DNA of 64,000 nucleotides, taken from contig JAUKTV010000002.1 in the NCBI GenBank assembly GCA_030549205.1, positions 3,038,001 through 3,102,000 on the forward strand, read 5' to 3'. The notes below the pieces were generated by a model, which saw nothing but the letters and a program-made list of their open reading frames with translations, did not search any database and was not told the origin of the DNA. Numbering within the stretch: position 1 is the stretch's first letter; every line of letters starts with the position of its first letter. This stretch comes from Apiosordaria backusii (Eukaryota; Ascomycota; Sordariomycetes; Sordariales; Lasiosphaeriaceae). The translations under genes were made by a program, and so were the position numbers. Of this stretch, positions 58,299 to 64,000 are shown piece after piece.

Positions 58299-60174
58299 TA
58301 TGCTAAGGTGGGTTGGCGCGGGGTATGTGTGCCTTTATCTACCTTAGCACGATCGTGGCAGGTAGGGCAATCGTTCCAAGATTTATTTTGGCTTGCAATT
58401 GACCCTCCAATCCAATTGATGGAGAGCCCAATCAATTACGACGCAGATCCAGCGGTGCCACTCTTCAATGCTGTGCTGTGTGGTGGGTAGTGTGGTAGAG
58501 TGTATGTAGGGCAGACTCGCAGCGAGCAACAAGGCAGATCAAACAGGCTGTCCTCCCAAGGTCCCCCCTCGCTTTTCCAAGTTTCGAAACAGTGTGGCGA
58601 TGATAGGGTGGGACGTGCAACGGCCGTCGTCGCAACTCTTTGCAACTCTTTTTGTTTTCGATTCGTTCGATCTCTGGGCGTGTGTTGATGGATCCCTTCC
58701 GTTCCTCGTTCTTCCCAGCAGTGCCCGCTCAGTCGACGTCAGGGACCTGGTGACCTGGGGAGAAGGCAGATCAGGAGGGAGAATGCTGGAGAAAACGGAG
58801 CTGGGGAAAAGACGAGGACGTCATCCACCTAGCAACGGGGGACACGGATCCCAGGTATTTGTGAATTTGGGCGGTGGAGCTGTTCTGGCGGGGGGCCGAT
58901 GTGCTGGGCGCGTCCCGCAGCGTGGGATTGGCGATGCCGAGACCTGCCCAAAAGGACCTTGGACCGTTCAGCTGCTGCTGGGCTGCAGCAAATTCGGGCT
59001 CTAGGGGCTGCTCTAGGCGAGATTGGGGAGTATCTTCAGCGGCTACCAAACTGTTTTTGGCGATGCCCACAGCTGACGTTATGTGTGTCTTGGTCGACGG
59101 GATACGGCTGGATGGGCTCAACAAATGGAACAAAAGTCAACAGGAATAATTCGTGGAATAAGCTTAAGCTCGAAAACGGGGACGGGCTCGCGTGTCGTCC
59201 GCTGTTGGGCGTACAGTTACCTATCTGTCCATTCTCATCAGGCAGGTGGGCCGTCATTCCAACACACCCTGATTGAGGCACCTTTCGTTTGAGATGAATG
59301 CTGCTCTGGAAATATTGTCAGATTGGAACACGCGTCGCCCCCGGGTTGCTTCCCCCTTTTAAACGGGCGGGACCGGATATTGCAAAGATTATTTTGCTAC
59401 CTACTTTTTTCTTTTCGCATCCGAGGTATCAAACATCGACCCTTTCCCGCATGCTGCCCGCATGAACCTGCGTGGAAGTGACGGGCACCAGTCGGCCGGG
59501 AACTTGTTTGTGCTTGTCTACGCGTACGAACGAGTGCGAAGTATGGCTCGGGGCTTCAAACTTACTTTACGCCTCCTGCAACTTCGCATCACAGCCCGGT
59601 CCCAGCATTGGCCGACTGCGGTTTGCGCAACCTGATTGACCTCACAAAGAGTTCCGAAGACCTGGGAGGGGCGAGTGCGGTCTCGACCACCCCGACAATC
59701 CGGGCCACTCTATCAGGAGATGCTTTACGGAGTTAACTTTTGCAAAACAAAGACATCATGTCGTGATTGTCCCGTTCGTCCCAAGTGAGCCCTGGCTGGA
59801 CACACAACTGCTCACAGCATACCCATGGCGAAGAAAGAAGCCTCGTGGGGTATTTTTGGGCACCAGCAAGCCAGCCCTCCAGCCCTCGGGGCTTTGAAAC
59901 AACACAATGATTTCTGATTTGTGAAAGTCTAACCAATCCAAAAAGTCTCGCTCCATCATCGGTGGTTACCATTACCCCTTTTTAACCCCTCTTTACCACA
60001 CACTCCCTCCACCAACAACAAAATAATCCGAGTCTTCCGCCCCGAGGATCCCACTGCATCCAATAGCACCAAATATTCCGTAGTCCTATCAAATGCAAAT
60101 GCTGACCTCATTCCCATTGCCCGACTACCGTAACAAACAAAAAATGCTATGATATCATACCAGCCCAGGCGGAA
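58299..60174. other. Intergenic region between the HAD phosphatase and PSD genes
   Basis: It contains the PSD promoter (58299 onward) and the 3' flank of the HAD gene. Frames present are short. No RNA gene or repeat stands out. Confidence 0.45.
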
Positions 60175-61344
60175 CTACGGCACCCTCCAACGGCTGCTTC
60201 CCCTTATCAACAACACCAGCCCGATTCCCAGCAGTATTATTAACCGCAGAAGCCAGCTCACTAAAAGCCTCAGGCCACAAAACACCCTCTCCTCTTTCGG
60301 CGTCATGACGACATACCGCGGCACAGCATTCCGACTCGACACCCTCCTCCACATATTCGCTCTCGGGTTGAACCTCGCCGGCTTGCCCTTCCCGCCCGTC
60401 TTCTTCTCGTCCTCCTCCAAAATCTCCTCCAGCTTCCTCTGAATATCTGCAAAACTGTCAAAAGGCAAATACTTGATCCCATGCTCCACACAATACCCCT
60501 CCAGCCTCAGTCCCTTCCTCGCAAAAAGCACGTCCGCCTCCCTCGCCGCGGGCAAATCACTCACCCCATCCCCAATAAACACAATCAACGGCACCTCCTC
60601 TTCCTCTTCCTCTCCTTCCAACTTCTTCCCCGCAACCTCCCTATTAACCTCCCTCCTCGCCTCCTTCATACTAACCGCCTTATCATGCCCCAATTCCGAC
60701 TCTCCATGCCTCCAAACCGGCTTCCACTCTGACCCATCCTCTTTTATATCAGCTTCATTAGCCACAATATCAATCTTTGCACTCTGTATCCCCTCGTTAG
60801 CACCTCCCCCCCCTTATCGCGTTGCCCCCCAAAATCAAATAACTTACCTCCTCCTCCCCCAAAAACTCATCCAGCACCCTCCTCAACACCGGCTTCAGCC
60901 CCGCACTAATCACATGAAACGGGATTTTTTCCTCCACACAAAACCGATGAAACCCCGTAAACCCGGCATCCATCTCCAGCTGCTGGGACATGAGCTCGAA
61001 CCCATCTTCAAACGGCACGTTCAGGCTCCCCCACATCTCCTCCAAGACGTCCTTGAAGGTGCGCTCGCCAGAGTTGATCTGCGCGTCGAGGAGCTCGCGC
61101 TTATTGGGGCCGCAGCCGAAGGTGTTGAAGAGGATGTGGCCTGTGTCTTGGAGGGAGATTGTGCCGTCGAAGTCTAGGTAACTAACTGTTAGGGAATGAT
61201 TTGGAGATGGTGGGGGTCGGGGGATAAGGGAGGGGGGGAGACGGAACCGGAGAAGCAGACGATTTTGCGTTTCTTGTTGCTGGTGGGCACTTCGTCTCCC
61301 ATCTTGGAGGCTGGGACTTCGGGGGGAGGGATGGCGGAGGGCAT
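60175..61344 (-). CDS. HAD-superfamily phosphatase-like protein with C-terminal membrane segment
   Basis: Phosphoserine-phosphatase-like HAD hydrolase (subfamily I), substrate unknown. Exons 61344..61248, 61173..60848 and 60783..60175 give 343 residues. Motif I is DFDGT at residues 33-37 (Asp33 nucleophile, Asp35 acid/base), formed across the first intron. Motif II is likely FHVISAG and the acidic motif GDGVSDLPAA. An insertion with a run of Glu (GEEEEEEVPL) precedes the last motif. The C terminus has a hydrophobic segment (LLVSWLLRLIILLGIGLVLLI), so the protein may be tail-anchored, unlike soluble phosphoserine phosphatases. Fungal relatives are usually annotated as phosphoserine phosphatase or MtnX-like without proof. 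The first donor (gttccg) is weak, but motif I requires that junction. Confidence 0.85.
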
Positions 61345-61999
61345 CTTGACGGTGGGGGGCTGGTGTCCTTGACGAGATCGGTAGGAGTGGAAGTTGAAAG
61401 GTAGGTGGGTGGGTAGACGGGGTGGACAGAGGATAACTGGGAACCGAAACCAGAAAAGAGAAATATCTAGATGTACCGTTCTCATCTCCACGAACTAAAA
61501 CCAGTAGCTCGACTTGCCACCCGCGTCCCCGGAGATCTCGTTGCTGGCGTTGAATTTGCTGGTTAGTTCTGGGTGAAACTAAGCTGGCAGCAGCGCACCG
61601 GTCGAGATGACCCTACTCATAGGCTAGAGAATCGTCACGGGCCGAGAGCTACAGCACGAATCTCTCGTAGCTCTTGCCCTTGCTGACTCGAAGGTTGACA
61701 TAGGAAAGCACTCGGATCAAACGGCCTTTTCGCAGCTGCCCCTGCATTACGGGAGGAACTCGCTCGTTTTGCCTCTTCTCCTACTGCAAGAACGAAAAAG
61801 CACATGCCAGGCACCAGGCAAGAACTCGACTACTGCATATCCAAAAAACAGTAGACGGGCAATATCGAAAATTATCTTCATTCCTCTATATATCAGCTTT
61901 TAAAGTCCTGTGACCCTGTAATAAACAAGTAAACCAGGGTCAACGAGGGCTGTGGGATATCATTAAATATTCATAAACGCTCTTGTAAAAAACACCGTT
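61345..61999. other. Intergenic region between COPE and HAD phosphatase genes
   Basis: Promoter and leader of the HAD gene and 3' flank of the coatomer gene. No supported gene is seen. Confidence 0.5.
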
Positions 62000-63075
62000 T
62001 TATGCAGAGGCCTTGGCACTGTACTTTGCGGCCGCCTTGTCAAACAAATCGCTCTTCTCCGCCAAATCCACCAGAAGAGGATGCTGAGCGTCCGTCGCCT
62101 CGAGAAGACTAAGTAGAAAGTTAGTATGGTTGCCAGCCTGAATGCTAGGTGATCGGGGTACATACGTTCTCTGCTCCGCTGTATCCTTCCCAGCGATGAC
62201 ATTCAGCACCAGTAGGTTGGCAATAGCCTCAGCAAACTTTGGCTCCTTCTTCAACGCCTGATCCAAAGCAGCTTGGGCCTCTTCTGTTCTGCCGAGGTGA
62301 AGCTCAGCAACGGCCTGGGAGACAAGAGACCGGACTGACGATGTAGCTGGTGCTTGCGCGAGCTCCTCAAAGACGTAAAAGGCTTGTTGGTACTTCTCAC
62401 CGCCCTATCACAAACATATCAGCCAAAATGTCCATGAGGGTTGATTTGGGGTAACACGAACCAGCCTCAACCCAACCCACGACTCTGCCAAGTTCACCAG
62501 CAAACTGTCTTGCGCCCACCGCCGCGCGGCGGTAACCTCCTTGACGGCGAGATCAGTTCTGTTTTGTTGGAGATGAACTTGCACAATCAGGGCAACGGCG
62601 TCCACTATTCAACCACCTCGTCAGTTTATGTTCCCTCCGTCGTTCATCCGCCCCTTGGACCGGATCTTGGATGTAACCCACAGCTTCCTTGATGTTGCGA
62701 CAGAAGCGCCAACGCCTCCTCGCTCTTCCCCGCCGCCTGCAACACTGTCCCGCCCACGACCTGTACTGTAGTGTTGTCGGCCGCCGACTGCGCGAGCTTC
62801 TCGATGATCCCAACCGCCTTGTCGCTGTTTCCGAGCGCTTGTTCAGCCAGGGCGGCGATGGCCTGCAACTCGGGTTCCTTCTCGCCGGTGACGTCGGCTA
62901 GGGCGTCCTCGGCCTGGCCCAGGGCGATGCGAGCGCGCAGCTGGAGGACGCGGGCGGGGAGCTCGTTCTCGGAGGACAGGGTCGAGACATCGTAGTCGAC
63001 CACTTCTTGGTATTGCCCTTGGTGGAAGTGGTTGTGAATGTTGATTAATTCGCCTTCGGCCGAATAGGGATCCAT
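62000..63075 (-). CDS. Coatomer epsilon subunit (COPI)
   Basis: Epsilon-COP, the TPR-like subunit that stabilises alpha-COP in the COPI coat for Golgi-to-ER and intra-Golgi transport (yeast Sec28). Exons 63075..62682, 62604..62462, 62404..62166 and 62108..62000 give 294 residues, within the family range. The start MDPYSAEGELINIHNHFHQGQYQ is typical. Conserved TPR helices include ARVLQLRARIALGQ, SLDAVALIVQVHLQQNRTDLA (formed across intron 1), GGEKYQQAFYVFEEL (start of exon 3) and HPLLVDLAEKSDLFDKAAAKY at the end. Introns are 58-77 nt. No membrane segment is present, as expected for a coat component. Confidence 0.93.
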
Positions 63076-64000
63076 TTTGTCCGTGGTGTATAATTTGGGG
63101 AGAAGAGACGGTGGGCAGGTATCAAATGGTGAAGTGGTGAAGCTGTTGTCAGTGGCCTCTCCCCTGTGTTTAATTGACCGACGTGGAGCTTCCTGGACGC
63201 AGTGGGATGCGCTGCGGAACAAACCGTTGCCAAGTAGGGGTATCTCCAGGGTTAGGGTTTCCTCGACCCAACCCGGCGCTGAAGCTCCCACTGAGAGCTT
63301 CCCTTTGGCACGGGAGCTTGGGGCAGCTCAAGAAACGGCCGATCTAACAACAGCGACACCAAGAAACCAAGCGATGTTCATCAGGGTAAAATCTAAACAT
63401 AGACTGATATCATCGACGATAGCCGACTATACAGCATCTTGAAATCCCATAAAGCGTACCAGTACCACAGACGAGCAGTTGGCTCTGGTTTCTACTTTAC
63501 CGACATCCTCATTTGGCCCTCTCTGGGTCGGAGATCGAGCAAACATTATGCGCCTGGCTCCCACGGCAGTTATCGCCAGTCATTATTATTTCAACATTCC
63601 CTGGCAGTTTCAACCTCGGCGTCTGGTCACTCTCACAAATCTCAACACCAAAGATCAGCCAGCACTGCCATGGCCTCCCACCCAACATTGGTCTGTAGAT
63701 ATTCCACCGAGCTTCCAACCTGAAAAGTCCGGTGTGAAGGAGCTTACACTACCTTGGAGCCATCATCACCAGCAATGCCATCCTTCGGATAGTTATTCGA
63801 TCCACGTGGCGGCGAGCGGATTCTCTCAGCCACACCATGAACTCCGACGGCGGCGGCCAAAAGGAATCAGTCGATGGATTGACGCGGTTCAGGCAGGCAA
63901 TCCATCTTAGCTAAGTACATATTTCTCTTTCATATTAACTCGGAATTCGTTCCACCGTTCGTTCGCAAGGCTTGGGTTGCACGACTTGGAAAGTTGAAAC
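63076..64000. other. Upstream region of COPE to the window edge
   Basis: It contains the COPE promoter. A plus-strand frame at 63479-63910 (first ATG 63548, about 120 codons) has a mixed composition with no recognisable motif; it might be part of a gene continuing beyond the window. I do not call it as a gene. Confidence 0.4.

Noticed and set aside
60473..61177. 234-codon plus-strand ORF opposite the HAD gene
   Set aside because: It runs through the minus-strand gene and an intron; composition is low-complexity Ser/Pro. The minus strand carries clear HAD motifs.
12530..64000. Possible biosynthetic, defence or mobile-element cluster
   Set aside because: Neighbouring genes belong to unrelated housekeeping pathways. 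No polyketide synthase, peptide synthetase, terpene synthase, NLR-like, transposase or reverse transcriptase domain was found in any frame examined.

Overview
The window looks like nuclear DNA of a filamentous ascomycete. I infer Sordariomycetes, probably Sordariales (Podospora/Chaetomium-like), from the genes alone. The evidence is short spliceosomal introns of about 50-75 nt with GTRNGT donors and CTRAY-like branch sites, monocistronic genes separated by 0.25-5 kb, GC-rich coding sequence with AT-richer spacers, and fungus-specific families (CFEM, AA9, DUF3405, GH72, Bzz1). No transposon, CRISPR array, rRNA, convincing tRNA or secondary-metabolite cluster was seen. Most genes are conserved housekeeping genes.

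Layout. 0-11 kb: the 3' part of a calpain-like protease (+), ATG7 (-), dCMP deaminase (+, divergent from ATG7) and a kelch-repeat protein (+). 11-21 kb: complex I 24 kDa subunit (-), a secreted AA9 copper monooxygenase (+), a 63-residue single-pass membrane protein with a probable 5'UTR intron (+), and inositol-3-phosphate synthase INO1 (-), whose frame is broken by one nucleotide. 20.7-25.8 kb is gene-poor. 25.8-39 kb: a two-LIM-domain protein (+), a gene-poor 4 kb, a DUF3405 type II membrane protein (+), and a small Ser-rich protein (+). 39-54 kb: a CFEM receptor-like protein with a Gln-rich tail (-), DEAD-box helicase DBP5 (-), F-BAR/C1/SH3 protein BZZ1 (+, divergent from DBP5), a GPI-anchored GH72 glucanosyltransferase (+), and free Met-(R)-sulfoxide reductase (-), also with a one-base frame break. 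54-64 kb, all minus: C2-domain phosphatidylserine decarboxylase, a HAD phosphatase-like protein with a C-terminal membrane segment, and coatomer epsilon subunit.

The genes do not form one pathway. Loose themes are phospholipid and membrane traffic (INO1, PSD, COPE, ATG7, BZZ1), cell wall, surface and cortex (GH72, CFEM, LIM protein, AA9), and nucleotide or redox metabolism (DCD1, complex I, fRMsr).

I found no undescribed biological system. The most informative anomalies are two single-base frame breaks in otherwise intact conserved genes, both beside homopolymers and so probably assembly errors; a recurrent switch from C-rich to G-rich sense strand along many genes on both strands; a degenerate 21-bp tandem repeat; two stop-free introns whose length is a multiple of three; and a coding exon consisting only of the start codon. 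All splice sites were placed by eye using reading-frame continuity and family conservation.
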